Assembly: GCA_019426215.1 (NCBI GenBank)
Contig: CM033393.1
Span: 29,514,591-29,578,590, forward strand
Direction: 5' to 3'
Length of the DNA: 64,000 nucleotides
DNA from: Buddleja alternifolia
Lineage: Eukaryota > Streptophyta > Magnoliopsida > Lamiales > Scrophulariaceae
A program made the position numbers and the translations under genes. The notes below the pieces were generated by a model. That model was not told where the DNA came from and did no database searches. It saw only the letters and a program-made list of their open reading frames with translations. Of this stretch, positions 23,067 through 33,590 are shown piece after piece (the stretch's first letter is position 1; each line of letters begins with the position of its first letter).

Positions 23067-25208
23067 TGTTGGGTTGACTCATTCCCTCGGGTGGCTCGTG
23101 GCAGCGGAATTAAAATTTCATAAAAGGTAAATGTACAACCACCCAAAAACAGGAATATGGAATTGGTTCGATCAAATTTGATAAGGAGGTAAACAAAATT
23201 ATACCTTTCGAAAATTTCGTTTCACCTCGTACTTTGGATCTCAGCAACCCTGTGGTGCAAATCCACACAATTTCCCTTGGGTGAGAAATTGCCCGTCGTC
23301 TTTTTGTATCTCCCGGTTTAGAGTGCTCCAAGTGTCGCACCTCTAAGGTGTATCCACATCTCGTTCAAGTCACCAATTGTCTTGCCTTGCGTGCTAGACA
23401 ACAAAACGATTCTAAACTTAATTTAGGCTTGATTATGTGAATGGTAGGAATATTTTCTAAGTCGTTTAATTCAACACATGAATAGAACGACGTCTTGTTG
23501 GAAAGGGAGAGAGTGGTGGCCGATTTTTAGATCTAGGGAAGGGGGCGGATTTTCCAGCAATTATTCATTCTTATTTAGTTTTCTTCATCTCTTATTTATA
23601 AGTGAAGATTACCTAGAGTCCTATTAGGAAAAGGAAACTTCCTTTCTCTCAAACTCTCTAGTAATCCTTATCCTATGAAAACTTGGAGGACGGGAAAACT
23701 CTTTTCCTCCTCCACCACATAAAAAACCGCCCCCTCCCTTATTTTATCATAAAAATCGGTCAACACAAGTCAATTGGATTCTAGGATTAAATTTTGTCTT
23801 CTCAATTTACTTATAGGTTCAACCTATCAATTAAATACAAGTCAAATTAAATTCAACCAACTAATTCCAACATTTATTTATTTAACATGGGCTCTACCCA
23901 ATTAAATAAAATACTTGGACTCTACTAGGTCCATTAATTTAATTAATTCTACAAGATTAATTAAAAGATTAAAATTAATTGAATCCTTCAATTAATTTAT
24001 ATTCCATATTAGGAAAGTACTACACTTTCCTAATTCCCTCAATTTTCTCGAAATTGATTAATCACATCTATTCAAGCAGTGACTCTCTCAAGTTAGTGTG
24101 TGACCCCTTAGGCTCGTTTCTATCTAGTAGTAAGTACACCTTCCCATAGTGCTAGTGTACTTTCCTAAAATGGAAAATACTAGATTAAATCAATCATTTG
24201 ATTTAATCAAGCCTCGAATCAGTCACCAAGCTAATTCTCGGCACTTACAAATCGCGGTTGCCCACCTAGCATAGGGTCCCGAAGACCTAGATAAAACAAA
24301 AAGTAAAGATACGCCTTTTGCGATCTTGATCCTCGCATAAGTAAGATCCCTCTATCTAATCTCCCGATTGAATCTAGAGCAGTGGCTAAGGTCGAAGCTC
24401 TATTAATTCAATACTATGTTTCCCACATTATGTGAAATCGACTTCGACTATCTAAACGAGGAAACCCTACGCCTCTTTAGATATCATACTTCGGCCAAAG
24501 ATTCCTTAAGTCGATTCACTATGTAACCATAGGAGATTAACCAACTGGCTAATGTCAGAGATAGATTCTTCTCGATTCTCATGTGCCTTACTACGTAAGA
24601 CGTGTATGTCTGAGTTCGCCCATATTCGATCATCTAAAGTGATCATGTAACAAATCAAGAACATGCGCGGTTACGCATAAGACATCCAATGGAATCTTAG
24701 GTCCATAAGGATTACTCTTATACCACAAGACCACTGGAAGTTCCACATTCGACTGGGAATCCATTTTAGGAACTTCCATGGGGTTGTTCAGTTCGCCCAT
24801 TACCACAATGGCAACCCTTATATATGCATTGGATTTCACCGTGCCAGTATCTATGGAATGAGATACACTTCTCCCAGAGTATGCATCATATGAGCAAGTC
24901 TTTTGGGTTGCATCGATATCCCTTTATCTCGATGAACCCTTTCACGATTTGGAACAATGTTTAAAGATCACAACCTTCGAGACATATTCCATCATTGCCA
25001 CACCCAATGTGTAATAATGTCCTATAACTATGTGTGATCCTTCGGGACTTTATTCTAAGCCAAAGTAAAAACTAATTTAAAGATAAAGACATGCCACACA
25101 TATAAAAAGAGATTGAATTTATTTATAAGAAAACGATTGTTCAACTTTAGGGTTACTATTACAAAGAATGGAGCCCAATAATTGGTGCGCCGAGCACTAA
25201 CTCTAACA
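23067..25208 (-). repeat. Copia-A 3' LTR (left in the window)
   Basis: 2142 bp, TG...CA (TGTTGGGTTGACTCA to CTCTAACA on the plus strand). It keeps the ~190 bp that the other LTR has lost. Confidence 0.92.
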
Positions 25209-25211
25209 ATA

Positions 25212-25690
25212 TCCCACTTGCCCTAGCGCTAATTGCCCATGTACTTAAAGGCCCATTCTTCTCAGATGTCCTTCAAATACTTTTTGGCTAAGGGGTTTGG
25301 TGAGTGGGTCCGCTATGTTGTCCGTTGTCCACGCGCTCCATTCGCACGTTGCCTCTTCCAATGATTTTTCGTATCAATCGGAATTTCATCAAAACATGTT
25401 TGGATTTCTGATGAGACCTCGGCTCTTTTACTTGCGTAATAGCCCCGTTGTTATCATAGTAGACTGTTACTGGATCCCCAACAGATGGAATGACACCCAA
25501 TTCTTGGATGAAGTTCCTCATCCAAATAGCTTCTTTTGCAGCCTCATTTGCTGCAATGAATTTTGTTTCAGTTGTGGAGTCGGCTATGGTTGCTTGCTTG
25601 GAACTCTTCCAGCTAACCGCTCAGCCATTAAGCAGAAATACAAACCCAGAGACCGACTTCAAGTCATCCTTGTCGGATTGGAAACTCGAA
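25212..25690 (-). pseudogene. Copia-A RNase H, frame-broken
   Basis: The segment carries the C-terminal RNase H of copia pol: YYDNNGAITQVKEPRSHQKSKH (25288-25521 frame) with the catalytic Asp in YDNNGA. The upstream Thr/Ser-rich part containing the Glu motif is in another frame. It ends near the polypurine tract. The terminal phrase is altered by a frame change (ending QHSGPTHQTP), so the usual 'ADPLTKPL' ending is lost in the open frame. Confidence 0.75.
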
Positions 25691-26464
25691 TTAGTAAACC
25701 TCTAATTCCAATTCTCCTCGCCCGTATATCAAGAACAACTCCTTAGTTCTCCTCAGATACTTAAGGATTGTTTTCACTGAACTCCAGTGTGCCATGCCTG
25801 GATTCGCTTGATATCGACTGCATGCACTCAATGCATAAGCTACATCGGGTCTTGTGCATATCATCGCGTACATTATACTACCTATCGCAGAAGCATTGGG
25901 AGTTTTGGACATTTTCACTCTTTCTTCCTCAGTCTTTGGGCACATAGACTTGGAAAGTGTGATGCCATGTCCTATTGGCAAGAATCCCTTCTTGGACTCT
26001 TCCATCTTAAATCTTTTGAGTACGCGATCGATATATGCAGATTGGGAGAGACCTAGCATCCTACTCGATCTATCCCTATAGATCTTCATACCTAGTATGT
26101 AGGACGCCTCTCCCATATCTTTCATGGAGAATTTATTAGAGAGCCATACTTTAGTCGACTGCATCATCCCTACATCATTTCCAATTAGTAGGATGTCATC
26201 GACATAAAGTATGATGAACGTGACTGCGCTCCCACTGTCTTTCTTATACACACATGACTCTTCAACATTTTGAACGTATCCATACTCTTGTATGACAGTG
26301 TCAAAACGTTTGTTCCAACTTCGAGAAGCTTTCTTAAGTCCATAGATGGACCTTTGGAGTTTACACACTTTGTGTTCACTCCCTTTGGATGTAAGGCCCT
26401 CTGGCTGTTGCATGTAAATCTCTTTCTCAATTTCTCCATTGAGGAATGCAATCTTTACATCCAT
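25691..26464 (-). pseudogene. Copia-A reverse transcriptase, C-terminal part
   Basis: The 257-codon frame starts MDVKIAFLNGEIEKEIYMQQ and includes KLQRSIYGLKKASRSWNKRF and the catalytic YVDDILLIGND, both intact. GSIMYAMICTRPDVAYALS and the linker to RNase H follow. A stop just upstream of MDVK separates it from the N-terminal part (26468-27103), so the reverse transcriptase is split. Confidence 0.88.
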
Positions 26465-26467
26465 CTG

Positions 26468-27103
26468 TCATATTTCATAATCAAAATATACAGATATAAC
26501 AAGCATAATCCTAATGGATTTCGGCATATTCACTGGCGAGAATGTTTCCTCATAGTCAATCCTTTGTCTTTGAGTAAATCCTTTTGCCACGAGGCGAGCC
26601 TTATAGGTAACTACCTCTCCATCGAATCCAAGCTTTCGCTTGTAGACCCACTTACAGTCAATGGGCTTGATGCCCTTAGGTGGGTCAACCAAGGTCCATA
26701 CCTTGTTGGAGTACATGGAGTCCATTTCGGATGTCATGGCCTCTAGCCATTTTCTCGAATCAATGTCAGACATTGCACTCTTAAAACTCTTCGGATAAGA
26801 GTCTAGAGGAGGATCTTGAGTACCCTTCTCTTGCAATAGGCCTAGCCATCTTTCAGGCTCCTTTGGGATCCTCTTTGATCTCCTCAAAGGTTGTGTGTTT
26901 TTGGTGGGTGCCTTTGATGTAGCCTTGTTGGTGTCGGGTGGGTTAATTTGTATTTCTTGACTTGATCTATTCTCATGGACCTCATCAAGTTCTACAGCCT
27001 CGCCTTTTCTATCTAGAAGGTGACCCCTCTCCAAGAACTTAGCGTTTCTCGAAACAATAACCTTTTGTTCCGTTGGGCTGTAGAAGTAATATCCAACTTT
27101 CAT
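26468..27103 (-). pseudogene. Copia-A integrase C-terminus and reverse transcriptase N-terminal part
   Basis: The frame begins in the integrase C-terminal region (GYYFYSPTEQKVIVSRNAKF), passes through the variable RRSKRIPKEPERW linker, and enters reverse transcriptase with WLEAMTSEMDSMYSNKVWTL and KARLVAKGFTQ. It stops one codon before the MDVK motif of the next piece. About 70 residues between the integrase core and this segment appear deleted. Confidence 0.85.
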
Positions 27104-27135
27104 ATAGGGTATTGGGCATCGTCTTGCTAGGCGAT

Positions 27136-28233
27136 CTATTCAACAAATAGACAGCCCGTTTTAAGAGCATAGTCCCACATGGACTTAGGAATTTTAGTGA
27201 AACTCATCATGGATCGAACCATATCTAGTAATGTTTGATTCCTACGCTCGGCTACCCCGTTATGTTGAGGTGTGCCGGGCGGTGTCCATTGTGAGAGAAT
27301 TCCATTCTCTCTAAGATAATCAAGAAACTCGGTGGACAAGTATTCTCCTCCTCGATCCGATCGAAGAGCCTTAATACTTCTACCAAGTTGTTTCTCTACT
27401 TCATTTCTGAACTCCTTAAACTTCTCAAAGGATTCAGATTTATATCTCATAAGATATAAGTAACTATACTGTGAATAATCATCGGTAAAAGTTATGAAGT
27501 AGTTTTGGCCACCATGAGTGCTCATACTCATTGGCCCGCACATGTCCGTATAGACCAAGTCCAATGGTTTTGTTGCTCGTTCCGCTTTCCCCGAAAATGG
27601 TAACTTGGTCATTTTTCCTTTTAGACATGATTCGCAACTTGACAATTCATCTAAGTCATTGATATCTAAATGTCTTGCCAATGTTCGAACTCTTTCTTTG
27701 GAAATATGTCCAAGTCTCTCGTGCCACATTTGTGCATTTACTTGATTATCTTGTTTACGTTTGTCACTTTGTTGAATATTGAGATTGGAAATTATTGGGG
27801 ATATAGTATACATTCCATCCTTCATTTTCGATTCCATAATAAGAGACGATTCATAAAACAAAAGTAAACTTTTATTACGAATCTCAGAACAATATCCTTC
27901 TCTATCCAAAACCAGAATCGAGATAATATTTCTTATTATTTCAGGAACAAAATAAACGGAATGTAAAACTAAACTCCTATCTCCTAACTCTAAGTAGATC
28001 GTCCCCACGGCTTTGGCAGCAACCAATGCTCCATTCCCCATCCGCAGGGTCATATCTCCTCTACTTAGCTCCTTGGTTCTTTTCATCACCTGCAAATCAT
28101 TGCAAATATGAACACCGCATCTAGTGTCAAAAACCCAAGAAGAATCGTTAACAGTGAAGTTAACTTCAACAAAGAACATACCTTGAGCCAGAGGCTCTTT
28201 GTAGTTCCTTTGCCAGTGCCAACTTTCCCACAT
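27136..28233 (-). pseudogene. Copia-A protease-integrase region
   Basis: The 365-codon frame holds the aspartic protease phrase WVFDTRCGVHIC, where the D-T-G triad has Gly replaced by Arg. Next come the integrase zinc-binding region (WHERLGHISKER...CESCLKGKM) and the core with Asp in YTDMCGP, Asp in LRSDRGGEY and Glu in HNGVAERRN. It ends at a frameshift at about 27140; the 'YLLNRSPSK' phrase continues in the next frame. The mutated protease would prevent self-processing. Confidence 0.88.
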
Positions 28234-28973
28234 TTATGGCACTTATCAGACTTCTCAGACTTTGGCTTCTTTCCATTCTTCACACCACCATTACCTTTTA
28301 GCTTCTTAGTCTTATTCTTCTTCTTGTTGCCCTTCTTAGCCTTTGAAGAGGAATTCATAAGAAGCACCGGTTTATCCTTCTTGATGGTGCTTTCAGTAGT
28401 CTTCAACATGTTCAACAGCTCAGGAAGCTTTGCTTCAAGTTGGTTCATGTTGAAATTGACCACAAATTGATCATAAGAGTTAGGCAATGACTGTAGGACC
28501 AAATCCACAGAAAGCTCATTGTCAAGTGCCACGCCTAGACCAGCCAATTTTTTAATTAGCCCGATCATTTTAAGTACGTGCGCACTTACATCAGAGTTTT
28601 CAGTCATTCGAGCTTTGAAGAGCTCCTTGGAGATAGCATATCTTTCTCGCCTAGTTCTAGTTCCATACAGCTCTTGCAAATGAAGGAGGATCGACGCAGC
28701 ATTCTCAATCGTCTCATGTTGTCTCTGCCTCTCGTTACTCATAGAGGCCAACATGAGACATCGCACTTGCATGTCATCTTTCTTCCATTGCTGGTACTGG
28801 AACTTTTCATCATCAGATGAATCCTCTTCTGGCTCATCTTGCACCGGTATGTCAAACATATATTGTCTTCTTTCAGACGAAAGGATAATCTTAAGGTTAC
28901 GAAGCCAATCTTCAAAGTTTGGTCCAGTCAGTTTGTTGGTTTCAATTAGGGTTTTGAAAGGATTGTTGGCCAT
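28086..28973 (-). pseudogene. Copia-A gag
   Basis: The frame starts MANNPFKTLIETNKLTGPNF with the plant copia gag signature (WLRNLKIIL, then ELFKARMTENSDVSAHVLKM, LQSLPNSYDQF). A Lys-rich stretch is followed by a CCHC zinc knuckle that is interrupted: CHKCGKVG continues in the next frame as HWQRNY, with the last Cys changed to Tyr. Gag and the next frame overlap because of this single shift near 28225. Confidence 0.88.
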
Positions 28974-29153
28974 TTTCGTTTATCTACAAAAATGCATAAC
29001 AGACAATTAATAACGAATTTTCAAATAAAGTCCTTATACAATTTGGTCTTTAATTGTACAAGTCTCCCACTATTTTTATCAAATCACACCACCCTCTTGA
29101 CATGATTCGAAGAAACGTTAGTTTCTTTCGTGGGCTTGAGATCTATTCTCACT

Positions 29154-29471
29154 TCATCATATGCCCCATTTTTCTGAGCTAACATACGATGATTTTGAAT
29201 AGTAGCCTTACCAGACCTTCTATCTTTATAGATAGTTCTCAAGATGGTTTTCCTCATCTCCCACATGTGCCCCATTTTCTGAGCTAACACATGAGGGACG
29301 ATGTTAGGCTCAACCCATCAAATATCTCATGTATAACCATCAATTCCATTGCCCCCATTTTCTGAGCAAAGCAATGAAACCAACCGATTTCCATGGGGCA
29401 CCGTAGTGCTTAGTAAACACTCACAGCCTACCTCGGATCCAATCCACCCCATTTTCTAAGCAAAAGGATTG
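29154..29471 (-). other. Copia-A leader: four hairpins with one conserved loop and different stems
   Basis: Four copies of the core CCCCATTTTCTGAGC (plus-strand reading; one has TAAGC) stand at about 29165, 29270, 29353 and 29447. Each is enclosed by its own inverted repeat: TCATCATATG/CATACGATGA, CATGTG/CACATG, CATTGC/GCAATG and CAATCC/GGATTG. Loops match while stems differ but pair. In the RNA (minus sense) the one mismatch in the first stem becomes a G-U pair. The cluster lies 180-500 nt upstream of the gag ATG. Confidence 0.85.
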
Positions 29472-30190
29472 AACCTTTTGCGGCGTTTCACATGGTGAAT
29501 ACTTATGATGGAAGGTATGATAATAGAATTCCATTCATATTATCACATAAGCCTAATATTTTCGCAGGAGGAAATTAAAACATGCTTATTGGGGGGTCTC
29601 ATCAGATTTAATTATCTTGTTTTAATTATCTATCCTATGCATGCATTACATCACATAATCATCATAGACAGATAAATAAAACATCCACAAAGCTGTAAAA
29701 ATGAGGATGAACCCACTCGAGCCAAAGTGGGTTTGGACATTCTAGAAAATAAAAAACTAGCCTAGACTATTACAATGGTATCGTCTCAGCATACAAGTCT
29801 TCAAGTCTTGGCTCCGTCTCTTTGCTCCGTCTTCGATTACATAGAATACCAAAAACTACTAATCTACTATACGGAAAAGTAAAGAGCCAAACCGGCTATT
29901 ATTTACAACTCTAGAATAATTACATACATAAAAAACCAACACTACGACTAGGCTCGTGGTTCATCCTTTTATCACAGAAACATGCCAAGCAACAAACATA
30001 CATGTGATAAAGAAAATTTTACCCATTCATCATTCAAACTAGATTGCAAATATTATTGGGATAAGTTCGATATTGATTTCTAAAACCTTTCTCAGAGTTT
30101 ACAAGTCTAAAACATCATAGGCAAGATCTTTGGGTCACCCACCTCCAGAAAGCAAGAAGAAAGGAATTTTTTTTTCTTTAACTTTCTGTT

Positions 30191-30297
30191 GACCACGCCT
30201 AGGCGTGGCCTGACCCTAGCCTGGGCGTGGTCATACGCGCTCCTGGGCGTGAGTTACCCCACGTCTGGGCGCCGCGTGCAGCGGCTGTTGCTATTTG
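30191..30297 (-). other. Copia-A leader: GC-rich palindromic block
   Basis: GACCACGCCTAGG (30191-30203) faces CCTGGGCGTGGTC (30220-30232), pairing at 12 of 13 positions. Further 'cctgggcgtg' and 'gtctgggcgccgcg' repeats follow. It stands out sharply from the AT-rich leader around it. Confidence 0.8.
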
Positions 30298-30676
30298 CGA
30301 TTTTCAAATCAGGTTTTCGCACGTTCGTGATTCTTTCGAGTTTCTATTAACAAATCTGAATTCTTCTAAGGTCTGAGTTTTATTACTTGATGATTAAACC
30401 TTCGGTTCAACCATCTCGCAATACCCCACCAAAGGTGATTTCATAAAACTAGATCAAAACCTTCGAAAACAATCATATACCCAAATTTCAGATTTCATGA
30501 TTTTTAAAACCAATGACTTTTAAACATTAAAATTATAAAAAATCAAACAACATCCCAAATCAAAATCAATCCTAGTCTAACAATGAACATATTGATTATC
30601 ATGCTTTCGATTTTACAATTAAAACGTAAAAACAAACATGCATAATCACATAAAAATTCGATCGAGCCAAACCATG

Positions 30677-30688
30677 GCTCTGATACCA
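30677..30688 (-). other. Copia-A primer binding site (initiator tRNA-Met)
   Basis: Read on the minus strand, TGGTATCAGAGC lies one base inside the 5' LTR. This is the standard primer site complementary to the 3' end of plant initiator tRNA-Met. Confidence 0.93.
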
Positions 30689-30689
30689 C

Positions 30690-32643
30690 TGTTGGGTTGA
30701 CTCATTCCCTTGGGTGAGAAATTGCCTGTCGTCTTTCCGTATCTCCCAGTTTAGAGTGCTCCAAGCGTCGCACTTCTAAGATGTATCCACACCTCATTCA
30801 AGTCACCAATCGTCTTGCCTTGCGTGCCAGACAACAAAACGATTCTAAGCTTAACTTAGGCTTGATTATGTGAATGGTAGGAATATTTTCTAAGTCGTTT
30901 AATTCAACACATGAATAGAACGACGTCTTGTTAGAAAGGGAGAGAGTGGTGGCTGATGTTTAGATCTTGGGAAGGGGGGCGGATTTTCCGACAATTATTC
31001 ATTCTTATTTAGTCTTCTTCATCTCTTATTTATAGGTGAAAATTACCTAGAGTCCTATTAGGAAAAGGAAACTTCCTTTCTCCCAAACTCTCTAGTAATC
31101 CTTATCCTATGAAGACTTGGAGGAGGGAAAAACTCTTTTCCTCCTCCACCACATAAAAAACCGCCCCTCCCTTATTTTTTCTCATAAAAATCGGTCAACA
31201 CATGTCAATTGGATTCTAGGATTTAATTTTGACTTCTCAATTTACTTATAGGTTCAACCCATCAATTAAATACAAGTCAAATTAAATCCAACCAACTAAT
31301 TCCAATATTTATTTATTTAACTTGGGCTCTACCCAATTAAATAAAATACTTGGACTCTACTAGGTCCATTAATTTAATTAATTCTACAAGATTAATTAAA
31401 AGAGTAAAATTAATTGAATCCTTCAATTAATTTATATTCCATATTAGGAAAGTACTACACTTTCCTAATTCCCTCAATTTCCTCGAAATTGATTAATCAC
31501 ATCTATTCAAGCAGTGACTCTCTCGAGTTAGTGTGTGACCCCTTAGACTCGTTTCTATCTAGTAGTAAGTACACCTTCCCATAGTGCTAGTGTACTTTCC
31601 TAAAATGGAAAGTACTAGATTAAATCAATCCTTTGATTTAATCAAGCCTCGAATCAGTCATCAAGCTAATTCTCGGCACTTACAAATCGCGGTTGCCTAC
31701 CTAGCATAGGGTCCCGAAGATCTAGATAAAATGAAAAGTAAAGATACGCCTTTTGCGATCTTGATCCTCGTATAAGTAAGATCCCTCTATCTAATCTCCC
31801 GATTGAATCTAGAGCAGTGGCTAAGGTCGAAGCTCTATTAATTCAATACTATGTTTCCCACGTTATGTGAAATTGACTTCGACTATCTAAACGAGGAAAC
31901 CCTACGCCTCTTTAGATATCATACTTCGGCCGAGGATTCCTTAAGTCGATTCACTATGTAACCATAGGAGATTAACTAACTGGCTAATGTCAGAGATAGA
32001 TTCCTCTCGATTCTCACGTGCCTTACTACGTAAGACGTGCATGTCTGAGTTTGCCCATATTAGATCATCTAAAGTGATCATGTAACAAATCAAGAACATG
32101 CACGGTTATGCATAAGACATCCAATGGAATCTTAGGTCCATAAGGATTACTCTTATACCACAAGACCATTGGAAGTTCCACATTCGACTGAGAATCCATT
32201 TTAGGAACTTCCATGGGGTTGTTTAGTTCGCCCATTACCACAATGGAAACCCTCATATATGCATTGGCTTTCACCGTCCCAGTATCTATGGAACGAGATA
32301 CACTTCTCCCAAAGTATGCATCATACGAGCAAGTCTTTTGGGTTGCATCGATATCCCTTTATCTCGATGAACCCTTTCACGACTTGGAACAATGTTTAAA
32401 GATCACAGCCTTCGAGACATATTCCATCATTGCCACACCCAATGTGCAATGATGTCCCATAGCTATGTGTGATCCTTCGGGACTTTATTCTAAGCCAAAG
32501 TAAAAACTAACTTAAGAATAAAGACATGCCACACATATAAAAAGAGATTGACTTTATTTATAAGAAAACGATTGTTCAACTCTAGGGTTACTATTACAAA
32601 GAATGGCGCCCAATAATTGGTGCGCCGGGCACTAACTCTAACA
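30690..32643 (-). repeat. Copia-A 5' LTR (right in the window), with internal deletion
   Basis: 1954 bp. It matches 23067-25208 except for a ~190-bp deletion just inside its left edge. In the intact LTR the missing piece is bounded by 'ttccctcgggtg' and 'ttcccttgggtg', so it was probably lost by recombination between these short direct repeats. Confidence 0.9.
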
Positions 32644-32862
32644 GTGGGTGTATGTGTATATGTGTATGTGTGGGTGTATGTATATTTGTGTATTTACGAA
32701 AATATTTCTTGTTTGAAATTTTGCTGTGTCGGAATGACACGAAATTCGCACGGTTATAGCGAAATGGCGTATTGAACAAGACGCATAGCTATGCAATGCG
32801 GTCTTGTCATTTTAGCCATCTAAGATCGTGAAAGGCCTCAAATTTGCGTTTTGTTACGAAAA

Positions 32863-33578
32863 TACGTCTTGGAGGCTGATATCTCGGTGGCTCTTGCTAG
32901 AACACGTGCCAACGAGGAAGAGGTCCAAGCCCATGAAAAATGGGTTAAGGACGACCTCCGGGTGAGAGGTACATGGTGGGATCTATGACCAGTGATCTTC
33001 AAAGGTCGCATGATAAGATGCCCACTGCAAGAGCTATCCTTGCTCACCTGGTAGAGCTCTGTGGTGAGCACAATCGAACTGCTCGATATGAGATATCGAA
33101 AGAGATCTTTGGAGCCAAGATGAAAGAAAGTGAGGAGGTTGGTGATCATGTCCTCAAAATGATTTCGAGGATTGAGAAATTGGAAGCTATCGAATTCACC
33201 ATGAGCGCCACCATTCAAATTGACTTAATCTTCCAGTCTCTTCCTGATTCCTTCTCCCAATTTCTAGTTAACTTTAACTGCAATGAGCTAGAGTGCAATT
33301 TAGCTGGGCTAATGAACAAATTGGTTACTGCACAATCTCAAATGAAACCAAAGGGAAAGGAAACTACCTTGATCATCTCTTCTGGACCTAAGAAGTCTAA
33401 GTTTAAGAAGAAGAAGAACAAGAAGCAGTTTGGGGAACTTGGAGCTCAAGGGGGTGTTTATAAGGGTAAGGGAAAGGCTCAAGGGTTTTATAAGAGCAAA
33501 GGGCCTAAGAAAATGGATAGATGTCTCGAGTGCGGTGAGCCAGACCACTGGGAGAGGAACTATCCCAATTTAGGCTAA
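32863..33578 (+). pseudogene. Copia-B gag, N-terminally truncated
   Basis: Homology to the family-D gag starts abruptly within the 'YVLE.D' region at about 32863; the N-terminal ~40 residues are gone. RTRANEEEVQAHEKWVKDD is readable, then a frameshift, then the open frame 32973-33578 with ARAILAHLVEL, GDHVLKMISRIEKLEA, a Lys-rich tract and the zinc knuckle CLECGEPDHWERNYP (last Cys to Tyr). It is followed by the protease frame after 12 bases. Confidence 0.85.
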
Positions 33579-33590
33579 GGCGCAAAAGGT

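Larger units (their letters stand above)
23067..32643 (-). mobile_element. Copia-A: near-complete Ty1/copia LTR retrotransposon (9.6 kb)
   Basis: GTGGG flanks it at 23062-23066 and 32644-32648. The LTRs are 23067-25208 (3' LTR in its own sense) and 30690-32643 (5' LTR). They are highly similar apart from a ~190-bp deletion in the 5' LTR. The primer site complementary to initiator tRNA-Met lies at 30677-30688, and a purine-rich tract (complement of 'atcccacttgccc') adjoins 25208. The order is leader, gag, protease, integrase, reverse transcriptase, RNase H. LTR similarity and the intact flanks suggest the youngest insertion in this pile. Frameshifts and deletions make it non-autonomous. Confidence 0.93.
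22462..32862 (+). mobile_element. CACTA (EnSpm-type) element fragment carrying Copia-A
   Basis: The 5' end reads CACTACTACAAAAAT, the typical CACTA terminus. Subterminal inverted motifs follow ('ctattacaacggttct' facing 'agaaccgctgtaatag', 22535-22572). A CT-rich stretch with a good donor-like 'ccgtaagc' comes next, then a minisatellite (22769-23066, resuming at 32644), and then about 165 bases of other sequence to about 32862, where Copia-B gag begins abruptly. No transposase and no 3' CACTA terminus are present. The 3' part appears to have been lost in a deletion that also removed Copia-B's 5' sequence. Confidence 0.7.

Noticed and set aside
22520..23146. Long open reading frames on both strands (up to 185 codons)
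   Set aside because: They translate a TG-rich minisatellite with few possible stops; composition is Val/Tyr/Cys or Thr/His/Ile repeats with no domain.
24630..24839. 69-codon frames at 24630-24839 and 32065-32274 that are nearly identical
   Set aside because: They are the same position in the two Copia-A LTRs; conserved because the LTRs are duplicates, with no sign of coding constraint.
29154..29471. CRISPR-like array (regularly repeated 15-mer)
   Set aside because: Spacing is irregular, the genome is plant nuclear, and the repeats are hairpin loops in a retrotransposon leader.
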